From Saccharomycopsis fibuligera x Saccharomycopsis cf. fibuligera (Eukaryota; Ascomycota; Saccharomycetes; Ascoideales; Saccharomycopsidaceae), in contig CP012809.1 in the NCBI GenBank assembly GCA_001936135.1, forward strand, positions 1,661,501-1,725,500: a DNA stretch of 64,000 nt, given 5' to 3'. A model generated the notes under the pieces. The model saw only the letters and a program-made list of their open reading frames with translations. It searched no databases and was not told the DNA's origin. Positions 19,752 through 30,890 of this stretch are shown here, one piece after another. Position numbers and translations under genes: made by a program. Each line of letters starts with the position of its first letter. Position 1 is the stretch's first letter.

Positions 19752-21941
19752 ATGTCTGCTGAAGAAGTCACTGCTAAAGTCCAAGAGCTTGGCTTGGACA
19801 AAGAACAAAAGCCACAACAACAACAGCAACAACAACAACAACAACAAAAATCCAAAAAAAAGGATAAAAAACAAAATGTTGTTGCCAACAAGGATTTCCT
19901 TGATCCATTGCCTGAATTCATCGATCACCGTGTCAGTCTCTTTGAGCAATTGAAGAGCGAATATGATGCTTCTACCGCTGCTAAAGCTGCTGAAAAGAAA
20001 GAAATTACCATTACTTTGAGAGATGGCGCAACCAAATCTGGCGTTGCTTGGGTCACTTCTCCTTTAGACATTGCTAACCAAATTGGTAAAGGTTTTGCTG
20101 ATAGACAATGTATCTCCAAAGTTAACGGTGAATTATGGGATTTAGAAAGACCATTGGAAACTGATACTAAGCTTGAATTCTTTGATTTTGATACTGAAGA
20201 AGGTAAGCGTGTTTTCTGGCATTCTGCTGCTCACGTCTTGGGTGAATCTTGTGAATGTAACTTGGGTGCTTTAATCTGTTTGGGTCCTCCAACTAGTGAA
20301 GGCTTTTTTTATGAATTTTCTGTTGGTAATGAAAGTTCTATTTCTCAATCTAATTTCAATGGTTTGGAAGCAGTTGCCAAGAAAGCCATTAAAGACAAAC
20401 AAAGATTTGAAAGATTGGTAGTCAGCAAGGAAAACTTGTTGAAAATGTTCAACTACTCTAAGTACAAAACTTACTTAGTTCAAACTAAAGTGCCTGATGG
20501 TGGTGCTACTACTGTTTACAGAAACGGTCCATTGATTGATTTATGTGTTGGCCCACATATTCCACACACTGGTAAAATCAAGGCCTTCAAATTGTTGAAA
20601 AACTCTTCTTGTTACTTTTTGGGTGATGCTAACAACGATTCTTTGCAAAGAATTTACGGTATTGCATTCCCAGACAAAAAATTATTGACTGAACATCTTA
20701 ACTTTTTGAAAGAAGCTGAAAAAAGAGACCATAGAAAACTTGGTAAAGAACAAGAATTGTTTTATTTCCATGAATTGTCTCCAGGTTCTTGTTTCTGGTT
20801 GCCTCACGGTACTAGAATTTATAACACTTTGGTTGAAACTATGAAGATTGAATACCGTAAGAGAGGCTATCAAGAAGTTATTACTCCAAACATGTTTAAC
20901 ACAAAGTTATGGGAAACTTCTGGCCATTGGCAAAACTATCAAGAAAACATGTTTTCTTTTGATGTTGAAAAGGAAAAATATGCTTTGAAACCAATGAACT
21001 GTCCAGGTCACTGTTTGTTGTATAAATTTAGAGAAAGATCTTACCGTGAATTGCCATGGAGAGTTGCCGATTTTGGTGTCTTGCACAGAAATGAATTTTC
21101 CGGTGCCTTGTCTGGTTTGACCAGAGTTAGAAGATTCCAACAAGATGATGCTCATATTTTCTGTCGTCAAGACCAAATTGAGGATGAAATTTCTGAAATT
21201 TTCGACTTTTTGCAACATATTTATGGTGTTTTTGGATTTGATTTCAAGATGGAATTGTCGACTAGACCAGAAAAATACATTGGTGATATTGAAACTTGGA
21301 ATTCTGCTGAAGCCAAATTAACTAACGCATTGAACAAATTCACCGATAAGTGGGAAATCAACCCTGGCGATGGTGCCTTTTATGGTCCAAAGATTGATAT
21401 CATGATTTCTGATGCTTTGAAAAGATGGTTCCAATGTGCTACTATTCAATTGGATTTCCAATTGCCTCAAAGATTCGATCTTGATTTCATGTCTGGTGCT
21501 GAACAAAAGGAAAGACCAGTTATGATTCACAGAGCCATTTTGGGTTCAGTGGAAAGAATGACTGCAATTTTGACTGAACATTATGCTGGTAAATGGCCAT
21601 TCTGGTTATCTCCAAGACAAGTTCTCGTTATCCCAGTTGTGCCAAAATACGAACCATATGCTAATCAAGTTAAAGAAAAATTGCACGCTCAAGGATTCTG
21701 GGTCGATGTTGATACTTCTGCTAATACTTTGAATAAGAAGATCAGAACCGGTCAACTTTTGAAATACAACTTCTTGTTTATTGTTGGTGAAGAAGAACAA
21801 AAGGTTAACGGTGTCAATATTAGAAACCGTGACATTGAAGACTTGCAATCTAAACAAGCTAGTATTGTTCCTTTGGATGAAGTTGTTAAACAATTGGGTG
21901 ATTTGAAAGAATCTAAAAGATCTGATAACCAATTGCTTTAA
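19752..21941 (+). CDS. THS1: Cytosolic threonyl-tRNA synthetase
   Basis: The ATG at 19752 gives 729 aa, matching the 734-aa S. cerevisiae enzyme. Domains in order: a Gln-rich N-terminal extension (residues about 22-33), a lysine-rich patch, a TGS domain (about 65-130), an editing domain with HSAAHVLGE (about 157-165), then the class II core with [19 protein letters not shown] and [15 protein letters not shown], and a C-terminal anticodon-binding domain. It charges tRNA-Thr. The frame is open for 20 codons upstream, but only through near-cognate codons and without the basic residues of a mitochondrial presequence, so the ATG start is preferred. I find no in-frame CTG codon in the whole gene, which is a strong sign of a CUG-reassigned yeast. 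Confidence 0.97.
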   Translation: MSAEEVTAKVQELGLDKEQKPQQQQQQQQQQQKSKKKDKKQNVVANKDFLDPLPEFIDHRVSLFEQLKSEYDASTAAKAAEKKEITITLRDGATKSGVAWVTSPLDIANQIGKGFADRQCISKVNGELWDLERPLETDTKLEFFDFDTEEGKRVFWHSAAHVLGESCECNLGALICLGPPTSEGFFYEFSVGNESSISQSNFNGLEAVAKKAIKDKQRFERLVVSKENLLKMFNYSKYKTYLVQTKVPDGGATTVYRNGPLIDLCVGPHIPHTGKIKAFKLLKNSSCYFLGDANNDSLQRIYGIAFPDKKLLTEHLNFLKEAEKRDHRKLGKEQELFYFHELSPGSCFWLPHGTRIYNTLVETMKIEYRKRGYQEVITPNMFNTKLWETSGHWQNYQENMFSFDVEKEKYALKPMNCPGHCLLYKFRERSYRELPWRVADFGVLHRNEFSGALSGLTRVRRFQQDDAHIFCRQDQIEDEISEIFDFLQHIYGVFGFDFKMELSTRPEKYIGDIETWNSAEAKLTNALNKFTDKWEINPGDGAFYGPKIDIMISDALKRWFQCATIQLDFQLPQRFDLDFMSGAEQKERPVMIHRAILGSVERMTAILTEHYAGKWPFWLSPRQVLVIPVVPKYEPYANQVKEKLHAQGFWVDVDTSANTLNKKIRTGQLLKYNFLFIVGEEEQKVNGVNIRNRDIEDLQSKQASIVPLDEVVKQLGDLKESKRSDNQLL

Positions 21942-22503
21942 ATTGCCTTAATTTACATTTTAGACAATTTCATGAAGTTATTTCGTTGTCTTGACTTAAC
22001 TTGACTTGATTTGACTCCTTTCTTTGCTTTACCTATAAACTACAACAAATATTTGAATAAATTTTTGATTTAATTTACGTCTCTTTTTAATTTTTTTGAA
22101 CTCTTTTGTTTTCCCCTCGTATTTTCATCTGTATAAATCTTTGTCATAACTTTTAAGAAAGATATAGAAAAATACATGCGTATCTATATCTTCTTTTCTA
22201 TTTTTCTGTTCAGTAAAAGTTGGTTGTATTTAGATATCCAAGAATAAGCTATAATTCGTTGTTTTTCGACTTAAACTTCAAGTCCACGTTGATTTTCCGC
22301 AATTTCTGTGAATATGTATGGCTTAAATTAGAAAAATGATGCTTTATTTTAGTAGTTACCACATAGAGAAAACGTTAAAATTTTAATTAAGTTAAACTTA
22401 CGTTGTCAACAATAATCATCATGTAAAATCCGTAGAGTACACAATTTATTTGTCTATGCAGTTTATGAAATATAATAATATTCAAATCACAAATTATCAC
22501 CAA
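21942..22503. other. Convergent 3' intergenic region, THS1 / NUT1
   Basis: 562 AT-rich bp between two 3' ends. There are TTGACTTGAC-type short repeats just after THS1 (about 21990-22020) and T-rich stretches. No gene is seen. Confidence 0.45.
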
Positions 22504-25500
22504 TCATTCAGACTTAGAAGCAACAGTCTTCTCCAAAATTTCTCCGATATTTTTCAAAAGCAACGAAAAACACCTCTTCCGTTTCAAGTATACCTTATAT
22601 TCATGACTATTCTCAACTACCAATGCATTTGTCTTGGCTCTCTTCTTTGTTCTGTGTCCAAATTCAACCTCATTTATTGCTGTTTCGTCTTCGTTTTTGT
22701 TTTTATCATCAAGGGAAAATTGGCACTGTTGGGCTTTTATGGCTAAGAATAAATCATCTTGGTTTTCTTGAATTTGCAATTTGTCTATTTTTGCTTTAGT
22801 GAGGGCTCCTTGCGATAATTTTATTTCCTTGTCTTTGATTTGGATCAGCCCGACATTTGGTGATTCGCCATTATTTGAAATCAAGCTATTACTGTTACCG
22901 TTGCTACTGTTATTGTTGTTGTTTTTATCTGTCAATGATTGCTCCTCATCGATCTCCATCTTCACATCTTCACTGATGTTGTTGTTGCTTTTATCATCAA
23001 CGTCATCTAAGAGCAGCAAATCACCACCAAATTCACATTTTAGGAATTTTTGCCAATACGTAATCCGATCAACTTGGTACTTTATACTATGATTAATAAT
23101 AAAAATTGAAAGAATATCAACTACCACCAGAATGATTTCCAATGCAGTTTCCTTGCTAATGTTATAGTTTGCCTTTTTGCCAAAAAGCTGTTTTTTCAAT
23201 AATTCAACTTTTGCGTTAACGGGCACTTTAGTGTTAGCAGTGTTATTAACATTAGCAGCCGAGCCACCAGCGCTAGTAGCACTATTGGCCGCACCTGTAC
23301 CAGCAACGCCGGCAGCTGCCGTTGTTGTTGTTGCTGATAAGGACGATGTCATTACTGAGATCCCTTTGTTTCTGTAAAGCCCGCTCAACAACTCTTCATA
23401 AGACATTATGGTATTGATGAAAAAAGAAACCACGTTTTCACTACCAACAGTCCTTGTTGCCAATGACACCAATACCGGATCATAATGAGGAATCAAGAAT
23501 GATGCTGTTGGCGTATGAGTATATGAGTGTGAATGGGACCATATGACTAAAGAGTTGATTTGTTCTTCGAGCATCAATAATGGTGGATGTGATTCGAATT
23601 TGGAGTACTGGTGAGTCTTATTGTAATTGACTTGCTTGTTCACGTCACCATTGGTTAGCTTTATGGTATAGTATAATGCTAATTCACTATTGGTGAAGAA
23701 TTTATTAGAAGCAGTTAACTTGAGGTTAAACAGGTAGTCATTTTTGTTAATTATGCTGGTTAATAGTTGTGAGATTTTAGAATTGATGGAGATTTTGTCC
23801 TTTTCTGAAGTTTGCGGATTGTTGTTGTATACTTCAGCTGTCTTGTTGATGGTTTGGAAAAGTGATGGTGCCACAAATTGTAATATTATATTATGGATAA
23901 CTTTAGCTTCTTCATTAACCACTGGCACAAGTAAATAGTTGATAACATTAAGTATCAATTCAAACGTCTTTTTATCCTTTGCTGAAGAAATTGGACTAAA
24001 ACACCAAACTAGGTCCTCAAGCCAATTAAAAATTCCCAATAATGGCACTAGCAAAAAAGGTTGAAAAAAATATTCTACTCCGCCTTTGAAAGTATCCAAG
24101 TCGATCAAGTTTTCCTTGTATGCTAAAAACGCTTGTTTGAAAATCATTGGAATCAATTTGAAGCATTGTTTAACTGATGATTTGCTCATTAATTCATCAG
24201 AGATACCACTAGACGAATCAAACAACGCGTTTATCCAACCATCTATTAAGTCTTCATTTACCATTGATTGGTTATTTTTATCCAATGACTCGGTATTAAA
24301 ACCATCCAAATTGCCAAAATTGGACAAGCTGTCAATACAGAAAGAGTAAGAACTGTGATCAGTTTTTAATAAAAGCAACTGCTCAAGAGTGACATTGTAC
24401 CGTTTTACAAGGAAAACCAACAATAAAAACATAGATCCAAAATCAGTGAAAGTGTCTTGAAAATTAAGGTCTTCCTCATCGGCTTGCCAGTTATCCAAAT
24501 AGTTCAATATTTGCTTTATTAGCCTCAGTGGCTCGATGTACAATACCACAATGTCCAAAGTCTTCAAATGTAATAGCAAAGAAAGTGACAAGCGACGCAA
24601 ATAAATGTTTTTCTTTTGGAAGATTAAGTCTTTGAAAGTCTGGTAAATGATTAATGCAAATTGATATTGAGAAGTAGCTTCAAATCCAGGAACTTGAAAC
24701 AAGAAACGGGCCAATGCAGATGAAGAAACCGCGTCAAATTCGGGATTCTTTGAAAGGAAAATTTCATTGATGTAATTTTTCAAGTCATGTACCGTTTCGC
24801 CAGTATTTATATCTTTTATTATATCATCAGTATTTAGAAGTCTGTGCTCTGCTTTAGCGTCATCTTTTAAGCATATCGTAAAGTCATCAATTTTGATTAG
24901 TCTCAAAGCAATGCAACTTCTCAAGAATTCATGACGAATATCAATTATGGTGGATGGGAAAGAAGCAAACATATCGTTTTCTTCGTTTTGCTCCAAATAT
25001 TTTGAGTAATCAATGATTGGCACTTTAGCTGATGTTGTGATTATGGACTCATTCTTAGCCTCATTATCTTCCGAGGCAAATAATTTAAGGATTTTAATAA
25101 TTTTGGAGTCAAGATTAGAAATTGTTTCCACTACGGCACTTTGTATTATTGGAGAGAAAACCGATTTGCTTGTCTGGCTCAAGCTCAATGCTTCATCCAA
25201 TTCTGCTTCAGTGTCTTCTCGACTATCCGTACCGCTGATATTCAGTGATGTTCCTGGAATATTAGTGCCATTAGCAATGTCAATGTTTTTGTTATCTTGA
25301 GCTTGTAAAATCAGTGAAGAGTTTCTGAGGCCAATAATGGCGCCGTCCGGCAAACCACCGGTACCATTTTCCATTCTGCTTAATCTTGCGAACCCCGCAC
25401 CTTTGAATTCTTTTAACCTCAAAATTAAAAGCGGCATTTGTTTCTCAATGAACAATTTCCATCTTTCTAGTATGGTGAGGGGTGCTTTGTTAACAATGGA

Positions 25501-26574
25501 AATGCAAAACCCTTCAATCGACGTTTGGATCAAGCTGTTGACTAGCAATTTCAAATCATTGCTGCTGCTTCTGGTACTTAAGATCTTTAACTCGTTTTTA
25601 AGAGTTGTTTCAAAGTTTAGCAAGAAAAAGTCGTCATTTGACTTTAAGTTTTCTAGCACGCCATTAAGCCAGACTAATTTCAATACTTTGGTTGTGTTTT
25701 TGGATGAGCTTGGGATCAACAATGATGAAATTCTTTTGAGATTTGAATAGTAATTCTTCACGTGGTCTTCCAAATTTGCGCACAAATAATTCAACTCTGG
25801 ATATCTGTTTAGTAGCTTGATGTTAAACTCGTAGAGAAGCTCAATAAACTCTTTAGGGATAGTAAAGAGATTTTCCTTCTTCTTTCTTCTCTCATTGCTA
25901 TCATTGTTGGTGCCAATTATAGCTTGGTTGCTTTCCTTATCGATAGAAGCATTGAATGATGAGATCTGCTCCACCAATGCCGCGGCAAAATACTCCAATT
26001 CTTTCACTAAATCGCTTCTGCTAAAGTTGGCATTGAACATGAATGATGATAAGTTTGTGAAGAACACCTGAAACTGTTTTGATCTCTTTTGACGCGCAGT
26101 GGTTGAGTCGTACTGCACATTGTTGTTGCCGTTTTGCTCTGTTGCTGCTATTGTAGCTGCCTCTGGGCCACCTCCTGGGGCCTTTTCGCTTATGTTGAAT
26201 AGCTGGAGAATGACACTTTTCAAGTACTTCACATTGTTAGTGATGCCGTTCAAAAAGGCAATCTGAAAGTTTGGATCCGCATTATTCAAATATGTCCAAA
26301 TGGCAATCAATCCGAACTTTGGCTTATTAATATCGTACAATGCCGCCTCGTAAACATATTCGAGCAACAAATTGTCGAACGCGAAAGAGGTGTCCGACAC
26401 CACCGCTATATAGTCATTGACCGAAACATTGTACTTGTCGTCATATTGGAATAACAAGGTGCGAAACTCTGCCAGTGAGTAGCGTCTCTTTGAGCAGGAC
26501 GAGACAAAGATGCTTAAGCTGACGGGCTGGTAGCTGGCATTGCTGACGTTGATGTTTAGGTTCAAGCTTTCCAT
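22504..26574 (-). CDS. NUT1: Large helical protein, probable Mediator subunit Med5/Nut1
   Basis: The ATG at 26574-26572 gives about 1356 aa; the frame reaches slightly further only through a GTG. The protein is long, helical and leucine-rich throughout, with no enzyme motif. The N-terminus (SLSIFVSSCSKRRYSLAEF) and the arrangement of a long alpha-helical body with low-complexity Asn/Ala inserts near the C-terminus (about 1095-1130 and 1215-1245) fit Med5/Nut1 of the Mediator tail. A late basic patch GHRTKKRAKTN could be a nuclear localisation signal. The family diverges fast and I make this call from overall layout only. An unrelated large scaffold protein is possible. It is divergent from TRP3 across 383 bp. 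Confidence 0.5.
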   Translation of the reverse strand: MESLNLNINVSNASYQPVSLSIFVSSCSKRRYSLAEFRTLLFQYDDKYNVSVNDYIAVVSDTSFAFDNLLLEYVYEAALYDINKPKFGLIAIWTYLNNADPNFQIAFLNGITNNVKYLKSVILQLFNISEKAPGGGPEAATIAATEQNGNNNVQYDSTTARQKRSKQFQVFFTNLSSFMFNANFSRSDLVKELEYFAAALVEQISSFNASIDKESNQAIIGTNNDSNERRKKKENLFTIPKEFIELLYEFNIKLLNRYPELNYLCANLEDHVKNYYSNLKRISSLLIPSSSKNTTKVLKLVWLNGVLENLKSNDDFFLLNFETTLKNELKILSTRSSSNDLKLLVNSLIQTSIEGFCISIVNKAPLTILERWKLFIEKQMPLLILRLKEFKGAGFARLSRMENGTGGLPDGAIIGLRNSSLILQAQDNKNIDIANGTNIPGTSLNISGTDSREDTEAELDEALSLSQTSKSVFSPIIQSAVVETISNLDSKIIKILKLFASEDNEAKNESIITTSAKVPIIDYSKYLEQNEENDMFASFPSTIIDIRHEFLRSCIALRLIKIDDFTICLKDDAKAEHRLLNTDDIIKDINTGETVHDLKNYINEIFLSKNPEFDAVSSSALARFLFQVPGFEATSQYQFALIIYQTFKDLIFQKKNIYLRRLSLSLLLHLKTLDIVVLYIEPLRLIKQILNYLDNWQADEEDLNFQDTFTDFGSMFLLLVFLVKRYNVTLEQLLLLKTDHSSYSFCIDSLSNFGNLDGFNTESLDKNNQSMVNEDLIDGWINALFDSSSGISDELMSKSSVKQCFKLIPMIFKQAFLAYKENLIDLDTFKGGVEYFFQPFLLVPLLGIFNWLEDLVWCFSPISSAKDKKTFELILNVINYLLVPVVNEEAKVIHNIILQFVAPSLFQTINKTAEVYNNNPQTSEKDKISINSKISQLLTSIINKNDYLFNLKLTASNKFFTNSELALYYTIKLTNGDVNKQVNYNKTHQYSKFESHPPLLMLEEQINSLVIWSHSHSYTHTPTASFLIPHYDPVLVSLATRTVGSENVVSFFINTIMSYEELLSGLYRNKGISVMTSSLSATTTTAAAGVAGTGAANSATSAGGSAANVNNTANTKVPVNAKVELLKKQLFGKKANYNISKETALEIILVVVDILSIFIINHSIKYQVDRITYWQKFLKCEFGGDLLLLDDVDDKSNNNISEDVKMEIDEEQSLTDKNNNNNSSNGNSNSLISNNGESPNVGLIQIKDKEIKLSQGALTKAKIDKLQIQENQDDLFLAIKAQQCQFSLDDKNKNEDETAINEVEFGHRTKKRAKTNALVVENSHEYKVYLKRKRCFSLLLKNIGEILEKTVASKSE

Positions 26575-26957
26575 TATTGTATGCACATTTGAGTGTCCAA
26601 TCGCGAGTCTATAGGCAATAATTACTCTCCAACTCTTTCTTTCTCTTTCTACAGCGCTTGCAGTCTCTCTCTATCTCTCTCTCTTGATGGTGGTTGGACT
26701 AAGTGCTATTTCTGGCTGTTTTTTGTTGATGCAAAATATAGTGGTCAGGTGACTGTAAGTGTACCGTTGCAGCGGTCCTTTATATTTTCTTTTTTTTTTT
26801 TTTTTTTCTTTTTTTTTTTCTTTTTCTGGAGAGGCAAAAAGCTGAAAATTCGTGCTTTGCACTGATTATAAATATTACTCACTTCGGCAGGTCTCGTCAT
26901 CGGTAGCCAACAAACAGACTTCATTTTAAACACAGTACTCTATCAGAAGAAAAAAAA
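26575..26957. promoter_or_regulatory. Divergent promoter NUT1 / TRP3
   Basis: 383 bp. It contains a CT-rich stretch (about 26636-26690) near NUT1 and a long T tract (26788-26822). TTACTCA at 26875-26881, about 77 bp before the TRP3 ATG, differs by one base from the Gcn4 consensus TGACTCA. Control of tryptophan genes by Gcn4 is known in yeasts, but a one-mismatch site is weak evidence. Confidence 0.35.
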
Positions 26958-28640
26958 ATGGGCAAAAACGTTCTTTTAGTCGACAATTACGATTCCTTTA
27001 CTTGGTATGTGTGTTCCGTTGTTACTTAAAGGTGTGTTTTAGCATCATGCGGTATGATCGGGGATTGAATCTATCCGTTTTTATCTCATCAAGATGATCC
27101 ATCCATCTTGGGTATTGCTAAGGTCCAATAAAAGACAATGAATTGAGATCAAACAATCGACTAACACTGGCTTAGGAACATTTACCAATACCTTTGTCAA
27201 GAAGGAGCCAACGTTGAAGTTTTCAGAAATGACAAGATCACCATTCCTGAAATCGAAGCCAAGAACTATGACATTCTTGTTCTTTCACCAGGTCCAGGTC
27301 ATCCAGTGACGGATTCTGGGATCTGTCAAGCCATAATCAAACACTTTATGGGCAAATTACCAATCTTTGGTGTTTGCTTAGGACAGCAAGCAATGTATCA
27401 TGTGTTTGGCGGTGTTGTTGAATATGCTGGGGAGATTGTGCATGGTAAGACATCCAGCATTAGTCACGATGGCAAAGGGTTGTTCAAAGATGTGCCTCAA
27501 GGAATTTCCGTCACCAGATATCACTCATTGGCTGGTAATTTGAGTTCATTGCCAGAAGAACTTGAGGTCACTGCTAAGACAGACAAGGACATAATCATGG
27601 GTGTGCGTCATAGAAAATATACTGTAGAAGGGGTGCAATTCCACCCAGAATCTATTCTTACAGAAGAAGGTTACTTGATGATTAGAAATCTCTTGTCAGT
27701 GACTGGTGGCACTTGGGAAGAGAACGAGAAAGCACAACAACAACAGAAGTCTATTACTGGCAGTATCAATAGTGATAACAACAACAACAGCAGCAGCATA
27801 GCTAACAAGACACAAAAGAGAAACATTCTTGATGAAATTTACAGCAAACGTAAACAGGACTACTTGGTTCAAGAAAACACTCCTGGCCAAACTTTTAAAG
27901 ACTTGGAAACCCTTTACTCCTATGGTTTGTCACCATCGGTGAAGAATTTCTACCAAGCCTTGAAGCAAAACATTGGCACGAAAAACTCTGTCATTGCTGA
28001 AATCAAGAGAGCAAGCCCATCCAAGGGGGATATTGCATTGAACATCAATGCAGTTGCACAAGCTGTGAAATATGCTTCTTCTGGTGTGACTGCCATTTCT
28101 GTGCTTACAGAACCACACTGGTTCAAAGGGTCTTTGGAAGATTTGAAAAACGTTCGTAAAGTGCTAGATAAGCAGTTTGGAGACTCTAGCAGACCATTGC
28201 TTCTTCGCAAAGAATTCATCTTTAACAAGTATCAAATTTTAGAAGCTAGACTTGCTGGGGCAGATACTGTGCTTTTGATTGTTAAGATGCTTACGCCAGC
28301 AGTGCTCAAGGAACTTTATGAGTATGCATTGACTCTTGACATTGAGGCATTAGTGGAAGTCAATACTGCTGCTGAAATGAAACAAGCGGTGGAAATTGGT
28401 GCAAAGGTTATTGGTGTCAATAACAGAGACTTGACCACATTCAATGTTGATTTGGGCAAATCTTCTTCATTAGTGAGCTTGTTGCCTCAAGGTTCTATTT
28501 TGTTGGCATTGTCGGGTATCTTTGATAAGGAAACTGCTTCCAAATATCATAGTGAAGGCATTCAGGGCTTTTTGGTTGGCGAAGCATTGATGAGAGCTGA
28601 GGACCCTTCGAAGTTGATAAAGGAGTTGAGCGACGCATAG
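26958..28640 (+). CDS. TRP3: Bifunctional anthranilate synthase glutaminase / indole-3-glycerol-phosphate synthase
   Basis: Exon 1 is 26958-27004 ([15 protein letters not shown] plus two bases) and exon 2 is 27176-28640. The 171-nt intron has donor GTATGT, branch GACTAAC (27159-27165) and TTAG. The product is 503 aa. The glutamine amidotransferase domain (about 1-200) has the nucleophile Cys83 in FGVCLGQQ and the FHPES His/Glu pair (about 178-180). After a Gln/Asn/Ser linker comes the indole-glycerol-phosphate synthase barrel (about 255-503) with [32 protein letters not shown] and ALSGI. Known role: supplies ammonia to Trp2 for anthranilate synthesis and catalyses the IGPS step of tryptophan synthesis. 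The intron splits the N-terminal DNYDSFTWN motif, so the true start is easily missed. Confidence 0.96.
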
Positions 28641-30890
28641 CTCAACAAGAGGCGTTAAAACCTAAAGAATTTTCTTTTCTTTTGTTATATATATATTTAT
28701 ATATATAAATATATATAAATAGCAGGGCATTGCGATCTACTTGAGTTAGTATATTAATATAATAGACATTTTATAACGCGCGTGTTACCGGGATTGTAGA
28801 TATGAGGATTTGCATTCAAATTGGGAGGGAGGGTCAGTGAATCCACACATAAAGCCAATATAATCTTACTTCTTTGAGTAAATACAACGCATTCAAAGAG
28901 TCCCATAGGTATGGTATGTATCATGCTCCCCGCATGGCTCGAACCAAATGAGGTGATCTGGTCCAGTCGTGTATTACACAGCAGAGATTGAGGACTGGCT
29001 ACATTGCAAATTCCAGCCGCCTCCGCGTCTTATGGCATAATTGACATCTAGCTGTGCCGGGAGAAAACGAGAAAACAGAAAAGCAAGCAAAAAAAGAAAT
29101 TTCGCAGTAACGGAGTACAATAATAAATATAGCTGTATACAGTTTGGTGGAGTATGGAGGGTGGGGGTGGTGCAATTAGCACTAACGTTAGTGCCAACTG
29201 AAGTTAATTGACATTATGATTACAGTCAAGCCTCAATACATGTTTCGCTAACTAACCCCGGAAATCATAGTGATGGTTTCTATAATGTCTATAAGACACG
29301 CACGCCGGGCCGGGACTACATGTCTGCACAGAGGGGACAAAATCAATTATCTTTTGATCTGACAATATGGAATGGCAGCACGGTATTGGCATCAATTAAG
29401 ATCTCTTGTATTGTTTGTTGATGTGTTATTTTTTTGATCAAAAGACTATGCTTGGAAGTACCACTGTCTGGGTTAAATTACTCCTCGTTACCCATTTTGG
29501 CCGTGGCATTGATTTAGGTTCGAGAAACAAGAAACTGCCGCAAAATTCAAAATTCAAAATTCAAAAAAAAAAAAAAAAAAAAAGTCTATATTGATATAAT
29601 TTTAATGATGGTTACACTTGAGCTGGGCACCGGTGCCCGAGACGTTCGAATCATTGAAGTCATTGTCCAGGAGGAACTTGGGGGCGCTACTTCCAGTAAG
29701 CTTGTTTTGGCTCCTCGCTATAGGCCCATCCAGGCTTGTATACCATGAGCTAAGCTCTCCTATGAGCACACTCTATAACGAGCACACTCTATAACGAGCA
29801 CACTCTATAACGAGCACAGAGCGAGTGCTCACGGAGTGACGGACAGCACAATTGCACAAATGCAGGTTGTGCTTCTGCAGGCATAATCACTAGCGCTAGC
29901 CCCATGCGGCTGGCAGTACCCCACACTGTCACCCGGCTTTGTTGGCACAGAAATAATAAACCACCGGCAGGGCTGAAGCTCAGAAGGCTAGTGGCCTCTG
30001 GAGAAATGTGATCCTCGCAATCCTTACCTGTTCTAGGAATAGCTGCTTGTTTGTTGGTATTGTAGCGAGAATTCTTGTTTCAAAATACATCGGTGACTCC
30101 TGTAGATTGCTGGGGGCCAACTTTCTACAATTGTCCCCCTCCCCCCTAGGCCAACGGCCGGAGTGAGTGATACAGGTTGTGCTTACAGAATGTATAGTGT
30201 ACACCAACAGCATATTAACAGTCAAGGGTATCTACCATGTTCACCACGGGTTCCGGCAGCTGGCTCAGTTTGTCTTTATTATTACAACAGTTAGCTATTT
30301 AGTTAGCTAGCTATAGCTATGGCTATGGCTGTAGCTGTCTAGCAGCCCAAACCACCGTTTGTTTTGTATTATGCTTATTCCGTTAAAAATTGTCTTTTCG
30401 TCATCGTATGCAGCCCGCCCGCACCATTCCGCATTCCTTGCTCGCCAGGTTCCGCTTTTTTTGTTAGCAACTCCCATACTAAACTGTCGGAACCGCACCT
30501 CACTCTATGACGGATGGCGCGCCCCGCCTTCCGCCGCCAAAAGTGGCCTGCGTGCTAAATACAGTCTCACTAGCGCTTTATCGATGCACTCCACAGCAGC
30601 CTGCAGTTTTTCATCTCCAGAAAACTACTCGTTCAAAAAATGTCTCGAAGGTATAAATCAATCACCTCGCCCTGCCTTGTCTGAAATCAACAGTTTGAGG
30701 TAATATGTTCTTATATTGGTTGTTGTTGTTGTTTTTTTTTTTTTTTTTTTTTTTTGACGTGTGCTGTTCCTTGAAGGCTACTCGTATTTTGTAACCTTTG
30801 CTACCTCAGTCCTCTCAGCCCTTTGTTTTCTTTTCCTTTTCTTTTTGCTTTCACTGCTTGCTCATTCTGCTTTTTTATCATATAAACAAA
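28641..30890. promoter_or_regulatory. Long upstream region of a Zn2Cys6 regulator
   Basis: 2,250 bp without a supportable gene. Between about 28800 and 30700 the base composition is GC-richer than neighbouring spacers. It holds a 16-bp tandem array (29764-29817), a TAGCTATGGC-type imperfect repeat (about 30300-30340) and several CGG/CCG triplets typical of zinc-cluster factor sites (for example AACGGCCGGAG near 30155). A 24-nt T run lies at 30732-30755. Long regulatory regions are common before transcription factor genes in Candida. A non-coding transcript is possible but not shown. Confidence 0.45.
29764..29817. repeat. 16-bp tandem repeat, 3.4 copies
   Basis: Three exact copies of GAGCACACTCTATAAC followed by a partial GAGCAC, about 1.1 kb upstream of the Zn2Cys6 gene. 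Identity between copies suggests recent expansion. Confidence 0.9.

Noticed and set aside
28925-28960. GGTTCGAGCC on the minus strand, a tRNA B-box look-alike
   Set aside because: No T stem, acceptor or anticodon arm can be paired around it.
30798-30890. Upstream extension of the Zn2Cys6 gene with a signal-peptide-like hydrophobic run
   Set aside because: It starts at TTG and is a translation of T-rich promoter DNA. The ATG at 30891 directly precedes a normal zinc-cluster N-terminus.
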